Shown here: positions 1 through 8,528 of the stretch, piece by piece
Layout: each line of letters begins with the position of its first letter
Position numbering within the stretch: the first letter of the stretch is position 1
Source: Desulfovibrio sp. JC022
GTDB taxonomy: Bacteria > Desulfobacterota > Desulfovibrionia > Desulfovibrionales > Desulfovibrionaceae
Direction of reading: 5' to 3'
Length of the DNA: 64,000 nt
Assembly (NCBI RefSeq): GCF_010470665.1
Contig: NZ_VOPZ01000005.1
Location: 278,385-342,384, forward strand
The notes under the pieces: generated by a model
Seen by the model: the letters and a program-made list of their open reading frames with translations, nothing else
What the model was told of the DNA's origin: nothing
The model's database searches: none
Position numbers and translations under genes: made by a program

Positions 1-185
1 CAAAAGATTCATTTTGCCGGGATTTTTTGCTGAAAAGACACACCCAAACGTACGCAAAACAACCTTTTATAAATTAGACTTTTATAGTAAGTTACACAGT
101 ATAGGCGATACATGGATCAGCATAGACCTTTATTGAAGGAACAAGCTTTGCTTCCCTGCACAGATTTCATTAATCCGGGGTAATT

Positions 186-1175
186 ATGAAAAGGATATTT
201 GCCGCAGTTTTATTTTTATTTTTCGCAATGGGAACCGCATGGGCGGACCAACCAGTTGTAGGTTTTGTTACCGGAGTATCAGGACTGGGCGATCTGTCTT
301 ATAATGACATGTCCTATGGCGGAATCCGTAAAGCCCAGCAGGAATTCAATTTCAAACTGATTATTCTGGAACCGGAAGCAGACGGCAAATCAACAGAGCA
401 AGCCTTTGTAAAGCTTATCCAACAGTCTGACATTCTTATCCTTGTAGGCGCCCAGCATGCGGATATGGTCAAAAAAATCGCACCGAAATTCCCGGACAAA
501 AAATTCATTCTCAGCGAAGTTCCCGTGGGCGGAATGAAGAACACTTCCTCGGTCTTTTTCGCACAGGGCGAAGGCTCTTTTCTGGCCGGTGCATTGGCGG
601 CAATGACCAGCAAAACCGGCAAGATAGGTTTTATCGGGGGAACCCCGGTGCCGCAGGTTCGGCAGTTTGAACAAGGCTATGTAGACGGGGCCAGATATGC
701 TGTACCGGAAATAAAAGTAGAGATAGCCTACGTTACCCCGCTGGGAGATTTTTCAGGCTTCAATGCTCCTGCCAAAGGATACAATATGGCTATGGGGCAA
801 TACAAGGATGGAGTGGATGTTGTATTCACCGTAGCCGGGCTTACCGGAAACGGAGTAATTGAGGCAGCGCGACGCAGCGACAAATATGCCATCGGGGTTG
901 ATTCGGATCAGGACTCACTGGCTAAAGGCTTTGTGCTGACCAGCATGATCAAAAAACTGGATGTGGCAGCTTATAATGAACTGAAAGCCGTCATGCAGGG
1001 TAATTTTAAAGCAGGCCCCACCAGCTACGGTTTAAAGCAGGACGGGGTGGGCCTTAGTGAAATGAAATATACCCGTGACAAAATACCCGCTGCTGCGCTT
1101 AAAAAAATTGATGAAATCAGAAACAAAATAATAAACGGTGAAATCAAGGTTCAGTTCAGGGATGATTCAAAATAA
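186..1175 (+). CDS. BMP-family periplasmic binding protein
   Basis: Secreted solute-binding protein of the BMP/PnrA/Med family, whose characterised members bind nucleosides. Residues 1-20 are a signal peptide ending at AWA. The mature protein opens with the family's VGFVTGVSGLGDLSYNDMSY segment and later shows GEGSFLAGALAAM and IGVDSDQD. At 329 aa it has the normal family length. The start has a GGGG ribosome site 5 nt upstream. No ABC permease or ATPase follows; a hybrid histidine kinase begins 44 bp downstream on the same strand. I therefore infer that it delivers a ligand signal to that kinase, not an import system, although genes before position 1 cannot be seen. The ligand is unknown. 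Confidence 0.85.
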   Translation: MKRIFAAVLFLFFAMGTAWADQPVVGFVTGVSGLGDLSYNDMSYGGIRKAQQEFNFKLIILEPEADGKSTEQAFVKLIQQSDILILVGAQHADMVKKIAPKFPDKKFILSEVPVGGMKNTSSVFFAQGEGSFLAGALAAMTSKTGKIGFIGGTPVPQVRQFEQGYVDGARYAVPEIKVEIAYVTPLGDFSGFNAPAKGYNMAMGQYKDGVDVVFTVAGLTGNGVIEAARRSDKYAIGVDSDQDSLAKGFVLTSMIKKLDVAAYNELKAVMQGNFKAGPTSYGLKQDGVGLSEMKYTRDKIPAAALKKIDEIRNKIINGEIKVQFRDDSK

Positions 1176-1219
1176 AAGAACCCGGATCAGCCTTTAATAA
1201 ATATGGTTATCGTACTGGA

Positions 1220-3541
1220 ATGAAAGACAGCTTAAGATTTAAAATATCCATAGGCACAGGCCTCATCTTGTTGCTGTTCTTTTTTCTGCTGGGCTACTAC
1301 ATTGTAGATTCCCAGAAAAGACAGCTTGAGGACAGCCTCTATGAACATGGCAACCGCATTGCCTCTCTGACAGCCCGTTCTTGCGCGGAATACCTGCCAA
1401 GATTCAGTTTTTTTCTGGTGGAAGACCTTGCTTTATCCATTGAACAGTCTCCACAGGTGGCCTTCTGCGAAATATTCAACCGCGAAGGCAACGCCATCCT
1501 GCAATCAGGCAATATTGTCTCTAAATCCCATACCTCCAAAAACAAACCTTCCTACGGAGCCGATGTACTGATTGTCTCCAAACCGATTATCAGCGGAAAC
1601 GAGAATATTGGAAGAGTCGAAATCGGCATGAAGCTGGATCAGGTCAGGAATAAAATTAATGAAAACACGATCAGCCTGATTGTCTTGTTCAGTGCCTGCA
1701 TGCTCTGCACCATTATTGCGCTGGATGCTTTTTTCCAACGCATACTGATATCCCCGCTGCGCATGCTGGCCAACAACACCAGAAAAATTGCCCGCCGCAA
1801 ATTCGTTACCGTGGATGTCGGTTCACGTATGGATGAAATCGGGATTCTAGCCCTAAATTTCAACCACATGAGTCGCAATCTGGAAAGCCTCTATAAAAAT
1901 CTTGAGGTTAATGTACAGGAGCGGACCCATGAGCTGGAATCCGCAAACCGCAAGCTGGTTAAAGCCATTGCCAAATCAGAGGCCATGGCTGTTGAAGCGG
2001 CCAAAGGAACCCGCGCCAAATCACAATTTCTGGCCGCCATGAGCCACGAAATACGCACCCCCATGAACGCCATTCTCGGCATGGCTGAAATCCTTGCTGA
2101 TTCACATCTGGACGACGGACAAAAAAGGTTTGTGGAGATTCTACAGGAATCCGGTGAATCTCTGCTCCACCTGATCAATGAAATTCTCGACCTGAGTAAA
2201 ATTGAGGCCGGGGAAATAGCCTTTGAGAAAAAGAACCTCAACCTTGACCGCATCATCGGCAAGGCCTTCAAGGTCACCGCCCACGCCGGGCACGGAAAAG
2301 GTCTGGAACTTGCCTACAACATAAAACGCGATGTGCCGGAACAACTTCTGGGTGACCCCTCAAGGCTGCAGCAAATTTTCGTCAACCTTATCGGCAATGC
2401 CATCAAGTTTACGGAGCGGGGCTATGTTGTTGTGGAAGCATCCCTTGCCCAGAACCATATGAGCGATGCTGCCAGCTCTCTGGCAATTCATTTGGAAGTC
2501 AAAGACAGCGGGATAGGCATTGAAGAAGATAAACTGGAATCTATTTTCGACCGATTCACGCAGGCCGACTCCTCCACTACCCGCAAGTATGGCGGAACCG
2601 GGCTCGGACTTTCCATTTGCAAATCCTTGTGCGAAGCCATGGGCGGCAGAATCTGGCTTGAAAGCCGCAAAGGATTCGGCACCACCATCCATCTGGAAAT
2701 GCCTTTTGAAAAGGACCCGCGCATTTCCATTGAAAACTCCCCTCTGCGCGGAAAATCCATCCTGATTATAAATGATCAGGACTATTCCCGTCAGGCTCTT
2801 GCCATACGCATGAGCACAAGGACAAAAAGAATAAGCAAAGCCCTGAACATGGAGGAAGGACGCAGTTACATTGAAAACAGCCTGAAATCGAACTCCCCCT
2901 ATGATCTGGTTATTGTCCGGGGAGGCATCCACGGCTGGAAACGCCAGCGGACTTTGGATGAATTAAGGAGTATGGAGGTAGATGAAAATAAGATTATCAT
3001 GAGCTCCACCGTAGGGCAGGATGACATTGAGGATTTCACCGGCAGTGTCCTGCTGGCTCCTCTCGATATGTATTCCCTTGAGAAGGCAGCCCAAAAAGCT
3101 CTGAGCGAAAAGCCGGAACTTCACCCTATTGCAACCCAGTCGCAGGGCAAAATGCGCCCTCTGGATATCCTTCTGATAGAGGACAATAAGGCGAACTGTA
3201 TGCTGATCCAGCTTTTTTTCAAAGATTTGCCCCATAACCTTAGAATAGCCCATAATGGAGAAGAAGGATTCGGAGAGGCCAGTGCGCACTCATTCGACCT
3301 GATTTTTATGGATATTGAAATGCCCATTATGGACGGTTACGAGTGCACCAAAAGAATCAGGGATTGGGAGATTCGTGCAGAAAGGAAGCCGAGCATAATT
3401 GTTGCGCTTACCGCCCATGCCCTGACCGAGGCTAAAGAAAGAATTCTCAGAGCCGGGTGCGATTCATTTTTGACCAAACCCATATCCAAAGACAAAATCA
3501 TCAGCACCATCAACGAATTCTGCAACCCGTATTTCAGTTAA
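1220..3541 (+). CDS. Membrane hybrid sensor histidine kinase
   Basis: Inner-membrane kinase of 773 aa. A transmembrane helix lies at about residues 9-29, a periplasmic sensor of about 120 residues follows, and a second helix is near 151-172. A HAMP region and coiled coil lead to the HisKA domain with the phospho-acceptor His276 in [18 protein letters not shown]. The HATPase domain carries the DSGIGI and GGTGLGL boxes. A receiver-like segment near 505-620 has no clear acceptor Asp and looks degenerate. The C-terminal receiver (about 650-770) has LLIEDN and FMDIEMPIMDG and is probably active. No Hpt domain is present, so a separate one would be needed for a full relay. The upstream gene encodes a BMP-type binding protein, its likely ligand partner. 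Confidence 0.9.
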   Translation: MKDSLRFKISIGTGLILLLFFFLLGYYIVDSQKRQLEDSLYEHGNRIASLTARSCAEYLPRFSFFLVEDLALSIEQSPQVAFCEIFNREGNAILQSGNIVSKSHTSKNKPSYGADVLIVSKPIISGNENIGRVEIGMKLDQVRNKINENTISLIVLFSACMLCTIIALDAFFQRILISPLRMLANNTRKIARRKFVTVDVGSRMDEIGILALNFNHMSRNLESLYKNLEVNVQERTHELESANRKLVKAIAKSEAMAVEAAKGTRAKSQFLAAMSHEIRTPMNAILGMAEILADSHLDDGQKRFVEILQESGESLLHLINEILDLSKIEAGEIAFEKKNLNLDRIIGKAFKVTAHAGHGKGLELAYNIKRDVPEQLLGDPSRLQQIFVNLIGNAIKFTERGYVVVEASLAQNHMSDAASSLAIHLEVKDSGIGIEEDKLESIFDRFTQADSSTTRKYGGTGLGLSICKSLCEAMGGRIWLESRKGFGTTIHLEMPFEKDPRISIENSPLRGKSILIINDQDYSRQALAIRMSTRTKRISKALNMEEGRSYIENSLKSNSPYDLVIVRGGIHGWKRQRTLDELRSMEVDENKIIMSSTVGQDDIEDFTGSVLLAPLDMYSLEKAAQKALSEKPELHPIATQSQGKMRPLDILLIEDNKANCMLIQLFFKDLPHNLRIAHNGEEGFGEASAHSFDLIFMDIEMPIMDGYECTKRIRDWEIRAERKPSIIVALTAHALTEAKERILRAGCDSFLTKPISKDKIISTINEFCNPYFS

Positions 3542-3566
3542 GACTGAGTCCATTGTATACATAAGC

Positions 3567-4124
3567 CTACTTCGCATATTTTCTATAAAAGTCTTTTTTA
3601 AAATTAACCTTATGAACAATATGCTCATTATATAGTTGTCGAAAATCATCGTACAGAAACTGCATTTGTTCATTATTTCCTTCCAGTAAAACAAAAGCCT
3701 CTTTCGCCATGCCTAAAGCGTAATAAACAACCCCTGTAAAAAGTGTGATGAACAACAAAAACATCAAACTATGCTGCCCCATTTCATAATTTGGATTAAA
3801 CCCAGAAAAGACTAAAAACAAAAAAGCAGACATAGCATTAAAAGAAGAAAACAATAATGCCTTCTTGTATATTGACATAGCCTCAGAAAGCATAATCTCA
3901 TAATCTCTTCTGCACATATTAATCTCATTAACAACTTCATCGATGACTTCTTCAATTTCAATATCTAGCCTAGTAATACTATCTACTAGATCGTCAGACA
4001 TATTACAAAGCTTCACATGATTATTTGACATGACTTGTTTTTCACTTATTAACACCGCATAAACAAAATTAACTGCGAATAACACTTCAAAAATACTATT
4101 AAAATCAGAAATAGTTGTTGTCAT
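3567..4124 (-). CDS. Small membrane protein, unknown function
   Basis: I do not recognise this 185-aa protein. It has a hydrophobic N-terminal stretch (about residues 10-27), a long acidic and helical middle region (about 45-85), and two clear membrane helices near 88-107 and 116-140 separated by a short loop. The C-terminal tail is charged and probably cytoplasmic. A GAGGAACT ribosome site precedes the start. The gene is visibly richer in A and T than its neighbours, which hints at horizontal origin. It is convergent with the kinase before it and has no obvious operon partner. Confidence 0.6.
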   Translation of the reverse strand: MTTTISDFNSIFEVLFAVNFVYAVLISEKQVMSNNHVKLCNMSDDLVDSITRLDIEIEEVIDEVVNEINMCRRDYEIMLSEAMSIYKKALLFSSFNAMSAFLFLVFSGFNPNYEMGQHSLMFLLFITLFTGVVYYALGMAKEAFVLLEGNNEQMQFLYDDFRQLYNEHIVHKVNFKKDFYRKYAK

Positions 4125-4212
4125 AGTTCCTCGTTATAAACATGCATTCCACACGAAGTACAATTCTTCCCGTACCGAGTGACTCTAACACCAATAATTA
4201 TGAGACACAAAA

Positions 4213-4289
4213 TTAAGGCCCCGGAACCAGTATTAATATTGGTTCCGGGGCCTTAAAAACAGAAAGGCCGCGTCCTCGGACGCGGCTTT
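4213..4289 (-). terminator. Two adjacent strong hairpins
   Basis: A perfect 17-bp inverted repeat (4213-4229 with 4240-4256) lies beside a second GC-rich hairpin (CCGCGTCC with GGACGCGG, 4263-4289). Read on the minus strand, the second hairpin ends in a T-rich run, so it probably terminates the OB-fold gene that ends at 4371. The first hairpin would act as a back-up or as a bidirectional stop. Confidence 0.7.
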
Positions 4290-4370
4290 GAAAACTGCTG
4301 ACAATTCAGATTCAAGAGAGTCGGATTAGCGACCTTTCTGGTTCGGAATAATTATTCCTGTGAGGTCCGT

Positions 4371-4712
4371 TTAGTTGATAACGGATATTTTCTGGGCTTC
4401 GATTCCGGCGAAGACGAGGTCCTGCTCGACCCTGCCTTCAATCTCTACCTCAGCGGTGCTATCAATGGGGAGGGATCCCGCCTTGGGGCTGAGGTCGATG
4501 ATGATTTCACCGGTCTTGTCCTGAAATACATATTTATTGTCATTGATCTTTCTGACGATATGTCCTTTTACAACAGCTTTGGTATCTGCACCGGACACAC
4601 GCGCTTCAGCAACAGTGGTTACGTCTTTGGATTTGAAATCCAGAGTTTCGGAAGTTGCTGCCGCTGCCACGATCACCAGAAGTAAAAGAAAAAGTACGCT
4701 CATTTTTTTCAT
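4371..4712 (-). CDS. YgiW/YdeI-type secreted OB-fold protein
   Basis: Periplasmic protein of 113 aa resembling the NirD/YgiW/YdeI (BOF) stress-tolerance family. Residues 1-21 form a signal peptide with a hydrophobic LFLLLLVIVAAAA core. The mature part has the family pattern VKGHIVRKINDNKYVFQDKT followed by GEIIIDLSP and EIEGRVEQ, typical of a small OB-fold. Family members have been linked to stress and antimicrobial resistance, but the biochemical role is unclear. A small CCACCT/AGGTGG hairpin (4728-4742) sits in its leader and the twin hairpins at 4213-4289 follow it. An internal ATG at 4703 is an alternative start. Confidence 0.75.
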   Translation of the reverse strand: MKKMSVLFLLLLVIVAAAATSETLDFKSKDVTTVAEARVSGADTKAVVKGHIVRKINDNKYVFQDKTGEIIIDLSPKAGSLPIDSTAEVEIEGRVEQDLVFAGIEAQKISVIN

Positions 4713-5302
4713 CTCTTATTACCCGTCCCACCTTCGAGGTGGAAGTTAAAGATTTGAAACCTTATTTATGAAAATTTTTATTTATCCTTTCTGAAAACGT
4801 CCAAACTTTTGTCGGCCATTTTTTCTAAGAGGACCTGTTGTTGATCCGTTGATCAAGTAATAGACCCCTCTTTTTGATTATGCAATCAAAAAAATAAGGA
4901 TATTGTGAAATTTTGTACAAAACACCCCTTAACCCCTCATATTGCTTATAGATATTTTTTTCACAACCGCGTTTTTGACGCATGCATAACATTTACCATT
5001 TCGTGCTACCTCATATTGCGTCTCAAACAGCACTGAATCCGGGTTCAATAGCCGCCATTTCATACTTCAATGGTATAGTTAATGATTATTTTCCGCCCCA
5101 AACCATATAAACATGACATTTATTGGTCTTTTTCCGAATAATCAGCCAAATAAATCTTAAATACCCACAATTTTAAAGCTACAATACTGAAACATTAAAT
5201 TTAAGCACCGCTTTAGACAATCAGCATCCTTAAACCGCATCAATCCTACTTATCACAAAAACTGATAGTTGATTTTTTGCTCTAAAAAACTGATTAAGAG
5301 CC
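4713..5302. other. AT-rich intergenic region, no gene seen
   Basis: Divergent spacer of 590 bp between the OB-fold gene and the pseudouridine synthase gene. I see no supported coding region. It holds the leader hairpin at 4728-4742 and two matching TTGAT-N6-ATCAA palindromes described separately; the rest is AT-rich with no clear structure. Confidence 0.6.
4841..4889. promoter_or_regulatory. Tandem TTGAT-N6-ATCAA operator-like sites
   Basis: Two palindromes with identical half-sites occur at 4841-4856 and 4874-4889, 33 bp centre to centre, about three helical turns. The half-sites equal those of FNR-type boxes, but the spacer is six bases, not four. The 16-bp span matches CRP/FNR-family binding. 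They lie upstream of the minus-strand OB-fold gene and could also serve the plus-strand gene at 5303. The regulator is not known. Confidence 0.4.
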
Positions 5303-5947
5303 ATGAGCAACTCAGAACTTCTCGATATTGTCTATGCAGATAGAAAAATAGTTGTGGTCAACAAACCCAGCGGCCTGCTCTCCGTCCCCGGACGCGGCCC
5401 GGAAAATCAGGATTGTGTTGTCACTCGGGTCCAGAAGATGTTTCCTGAATGCCGTAAGTTCCCCACCGTACACAGGCTGGACATGGATACTTCCGGCCTG
5501 CTGGTGTTGGGCTTGACTGCACGGGCAGTGCGCGAACTGGTGGAGCAGTTTCAGAAAAGGCAGGTAAAGAAACGCTACATCGCCCTGCTGGACGGCATAG
5601 TAAAGGAAGATAGCGGTGTAATAGAAATGGCTTTCCGCCTAGATCCATACAACCGCCCCTATCAGGTCTACGACCCGATCCATGGCAAACTGGGCATAAC
5701 CCACTGGCGCAAGCTCGGCATTGAAGACGGCAAGACCCGCGTGGAATTCACCCCGCACACCGGACGTACCCATCAATTAAGGGTCCATTCCGCCCATCCG
5801 CAAGGTCTGGGCTGTCCCATAGTAGGTGACCGCCTCTATGGTTCCGGCACAGCACCGGGACAACTCAAGCTGCACGCCGGCTATCTCTGCTTTGAACATC
5901 CCAAGACCAAAGAAAAAATGGAATTCGAAATCGAACCATTATTTTAG
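5303..5947 (+). CDS. RluA-family pseudouridine synthase, catalytic domain
   Basis: RNA pseudouridine synthase of 214 aa that isomerises uridine in RNA. The N-terminal part has VVNKPSGLLSVPG, the catalytic motif is HRLDMDTSGLL (the Asp after HRL attacks the base), and the C-terminal part has FTPHTGRTHQLRVH. There is no S4 RNA-binding domain. The sequence is closest in style to the C-terminal catalytic half of the long, two-domain RluA-like proteins of gammaproteobacteria. A protein matching the N-terminal half of those fusions is encoded separately at 15406-16164, so this may be a split version. The RNA target cannot be read from the sequence. The ribosome site is weak (AAGAG). Confidence 0.88.
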   Translation: MSNSELLDIVYADRKIVVVNKPSGLLSVPGRGPENQDCVVTRVQKMFPECRKFPTVHRLDMDTSGLLVLGLTARAVRELVEQFQKRQVKKRYIALLDGIVKEDSGVIEMAFRLDPYNRPYQVYDPIHGKLGITHWRKLGIEDGKTRVEFTPHTGRTHQLRVHSAHPQGLGCPIVGDRLYGSGTAPGQLKLHAGYLCFEHPKTKEKMEFEIEPLF

Positions 5948-5951
5948 ACAG

Positions 5952-6079
5952 TTTATGCTGTTAAGAAAGTGCCAGATGCTAGGCGCAAACAAAAAGGCTG
6001 GAACGACGCGTATCAACATACGCGAGTTTCAGCCTTTTTTGCAGCAACAATGCAGATGGTGCTTTATCAACAGCATAAA
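5952..6079. repeat. 128-bp fold-back (hairpin) element
   Basis: Nearly the whole interval can fold on itself. The outer arms TTTATGCTGTT (5952-5962) and AACAGCATAAA (6069-6079) are perfect. Middle arms GTGCCA and TGGTGC pair with two wobbles. The inner arm AAAAAGGCTG pairs with CAGCCTTTTT, and the core CGCGTAT pairs with ATACGCG. It begins 4 bp after the RluA-type gene stops. The form is that of a dispersed intergenic fold-back repeat or a structured RNA; only one copy is in this window. Confidence 0.6.
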
Positions 6080-6109
6080 AGCCCTGCTGAATCACTTCAG
6101 CAGGGCTTT
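6078..6109. terminator. Hairpin between convergent genes
   Basis: A perfect 14-bp stem (AAAGCCCTGCTGAA with TTCAGCAGGGCTTT) and a 4-nt loop lie between the plus-strand RluA-type gene and the minus-strand glutamate synthase genes. Flanking T runs are short in both directions, so it is probably a bidirectional terminator of moderate strength. Confidence 0.65.
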
Positions 6110-6170
6110 CATCTTAGAATCCATACAGGATCACCGGACCGCCCGGATCTCCATTCTTTAAGACTTTATA

Positions 6171-8498
6171 TTAACCCATGGGGCTGTTCTCTACGAGATT
6201 CCAGATACCGCAGGGGCATACATTGGCGCAGAAACCGCAACCAATACATTTTTCAGCATCGCAAGCCATTTCGAAATCCTTGCCTTCAAGACCCTTGCGG
6301 GAAATCGCAGCCTGCGGACAGACTGTTTCGCACAGACCGCAATCACGACAGGAACCGCAGGAAGAACATTCCTGAGCACATTCCTGAAAATCCTTGAATT
6401 CGGTCAGACGCGGGTCGAAGTACTCGAGAGTCATGCGTTTGTAATCAATGACGTCTTTGGGTTCAGCGTGAGGACGCTTGCCGGTGAAGACTTCATCAAG
6501 AGTCTCGGCAGTCTCGCGACCATGCCCGATGGCGTGGGTCAGCAGACCGGGACGCACAGCATCACCGATGGCGTAAACACCGGGTTCGGTGGTCTGGTAA
6601 TCTTCGTTAACCACGATATGACCGCGATCAAGAGCTATGGTATCGGGCAGGAACTCGATATCCGGGGTATCACCGATGGACATGATCACAGTGTCAGCCG
6701 GGAGAACTTCCCCGGACTTGAGCACCACGCCTTCCTCGGTAACTTCCTGAGTAAAGCAGGGATAGCGGAATTTTGCCCCGACTTCTTCTGCTTCGTCGCG
6801 CTCTTTACCAAAAGCGGCAGGTTTCTGAATATCAATGAGCAGAATATCTTTAGCACCGAGACGGGAACATTCAGTAGCAACGTCACAACCAACGTTACCG
6901 GCACCGATGATAACCACTTTTTCGCCCACTTCAGCCTTACCCTTCATGGCAGACTTGAGGAAATCAAGAGCCGGGGTAATGCGCTCATGTCCGGGAATGG
7001 GGATGATACGCGGCTTCTGGGCACCGATGGCGAGAACTACGGCGTCGCTGTTCTGGCGCAGTTCGGCAAAATCGTCAGCAGTAAGTTTTTTCTGCATGTG
7101 CACGTGGGGAATGACCTTGGCTACGCGCTCAAGCTCGGAATCCAGCACTTCCTTGGGAATGCGGCTGGAAGGAATGGCGGAAGTGATCTTGCCACCGAGT
7201 TTGTCAGACATGTCGTAAACAACTGCTTCATGTCCCTTGCGGCGAATCTGCCAAGCGACAGAAATACCGGCGGGACCGCCGCCTATAACCGCAACCTTTT
7301 TACCGGAAAGGGGCGGCAGCTCAGGTGCGGGGCTGTTCACGCCCTCGCGGCCCAGCTTGGTAATATCCACGGAAAGCAGGTCTTTCACGCCGCGGGTACA
7401 ACCTTCCATACAGAGGTTGGGGCAGAGGTAACCGCAAACAGTTGCGGGAAAAGGAGTATATGCAAGGGCAAGGTCCACGGCTTCGTCAACAAGGCCGTCA
7501 CGGACCAGCTGCCAGCGTCTCTGGACCGGCATTCCGGTAGGGCAGGATGACTGACAGGGAGCCTGATATTTGCGGTTTTCCCAGACCGGAACAAAACGGC
7601 GCAGTTCGCCGGAAGTGATCAGCGGCACAGGAGAACGGTCCAGATCGGTAAGATCGCCGATAAGCCCGCCCTGTCCAAGTTCGCCGTCCCATACCTGGGA
7701 ACGGAACTCAGACATGGAGCGACGCTTGCGCCCGGTCTTCTCAAAAGGAGACTTGGCGCGGATGAGCTGCCATTCCTTGCGTTCGGTCAGGGAGTCGTAA
7801 ACGTCTTCGCGACCGATTTTAGCGAGATTTTCCTTGAGATTATCGCAGAGCCATTCCCAATCCGCATCGGTGATGGGCTCGAGAATAGCGTCGGCAGTGG
7901 AGAATTCTCCGTGGGGTCCGCGTACGAAAATACGACCGCCAACCATTCCGACACAGGGACGGAAAGCGAGTACATTTTCAGCGTTCTGAGGCTCAAAGCC
8001 ACAGACGACCGCGGTACCGCCGGCCATGAATTCTGCGAAATAGTCACCAACTCCGCCGAGTACCCAGAGTTCGGGCGGATCAAAGCGGGGGTTGGTCTTG
8101 GTCATGGTCATGCCGCGGGCACCGATGTCACCGTTAACAATGACTTTACCCTGCGCCATGGCGTTACATGCGCCGTTGGAACCATTGCCGTGGACGATAA
8201 TTTCAGCACCGGCGTTAAGCCAACCCACATCATCGGAAACCGAACCGTGAACGTTGATTACAGTACCGGGAAAGCCCTTGGAACCGAGACGCTGACCGGA
8301 TGTACCGATAACGTCAATCTCAATGGGTTCTTCCTTGGAAATCCAGAGTCGTCCGCCAATGCCGTGCTGGCCCATGGCGTCTATTTCGAGCTTGCGGGCT
8401 CCGTCGGCAACCGCTTTTTGAATCCGTTCCTCAAGGATGCGGGATTCAATACGGGCGCCTTCTTCAAGACCGCTGATGCATATTTGTTCTGTTGCCAT
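6171..8498 (-). CDS. Glutamate synthase GXGXG domain fused to FAD oxidoreductase and ferredoxin
   Basis: 775-aa cytoplasmic subunit combining three functions. Residues 1-240 form the GXGXG beta-helix domain found at the C-terminus of GltB. Residues about 295-390 carry GltD-like Cys groups (CQSSCPTG, CGYLCPNLCMEGC). A GltD-type pyridine-nucleotide:FAD module follows, with VIGGGPAGIS near 400 and a second Rossmann motif IIGAGNVGC. The C-terminus (about 715-765) is a two-cluster ferredoxin with CSSCGSCRDCGLCETVCP and CIGCGFCANVCP. It would pass electrons from NAD(P)H or ferredoxin to the FMN subunit encoded next. It is last in the three-gene set, 30 bp after that gene, with a GGAGAT ribosome site. 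The separate GXGXG and FMN subunits are the archaeal-type arrangement. Confidence 0.88.
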   Translation of the reverse strand: MATEQICISGLEEGARIESRILEERIQKAVADGARKLEIDAMGQHGIGGRLWISKEEPIEIDVIGTSGQRLGSKGFPGTVINVHGSVSDDVGWLNAGAEIIVHGNGSNGACNAMAQGKVIVNGDIGARGMTMTKTNPRFDPPELWVLGGVGDYFAEFMAGGTAVVCGFEPQNAENVLAFRPCVGMVGGRIFVRGPHGEFSTADAILEPITDADWEWLCDNLKENLAKIGREDVYDSLTERKEWQLIRAKSPFEKTGRKRRSMSEFRSQVWDGELGQGGLIGDLTDLDRSPVPLITSGELRRFVPVWENRKYQAPCQSSCPTGMPVQRRWQLVRDGLVDEAVDLALAYTPFPATVCGYLCPNLCMEGCTRGVKDLLSVDITKLGREGVNSPAPELPPLSGKKVAVIGGGPAGISVAWQIRRKGHEAVVYDMSDKLGGKITSAIPSSRIPKEVLDSELERVAKVIPHVHMQKKLTADDFAELRQNSDAVVLAIGAQKPRIIPIPGHERITPALDFLKSAMKGKAEVGEKVVIIGAGNVGCDVATECSRLGAKDILLIDIQKPAAFGKERDEAEEVGAKFRYPCFTQEVTEEGVVLKSGEVLPADTVIMSIGDTPDIEFLPDTIALDRGHIVVNEDYQTTEPGVYAIGDAVRPGLLTHAIGHGRETAETLDEVFTGKRPHAEPKDVIDYKRMTLEYFDPRLTEFKDFQECAQECSSCGSCRDCGLCETVCPQAAISRKGLEGKDFEMACDAEKCIGCGFCANVCPCGIWNLVENSPMG

Positions 8499-8528
8499 TT
8501 TAAATCTCCGTAAATCGTGAGCTGAGAG

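Noticed and set aside
6468-7550. Long plus-strand open frame inside the glutamate synthase gene
   Set aside because: It lies fully antisense to a gene with clear domain motifs and has no similarity or ribosome site; it is a codon-bias shadow.
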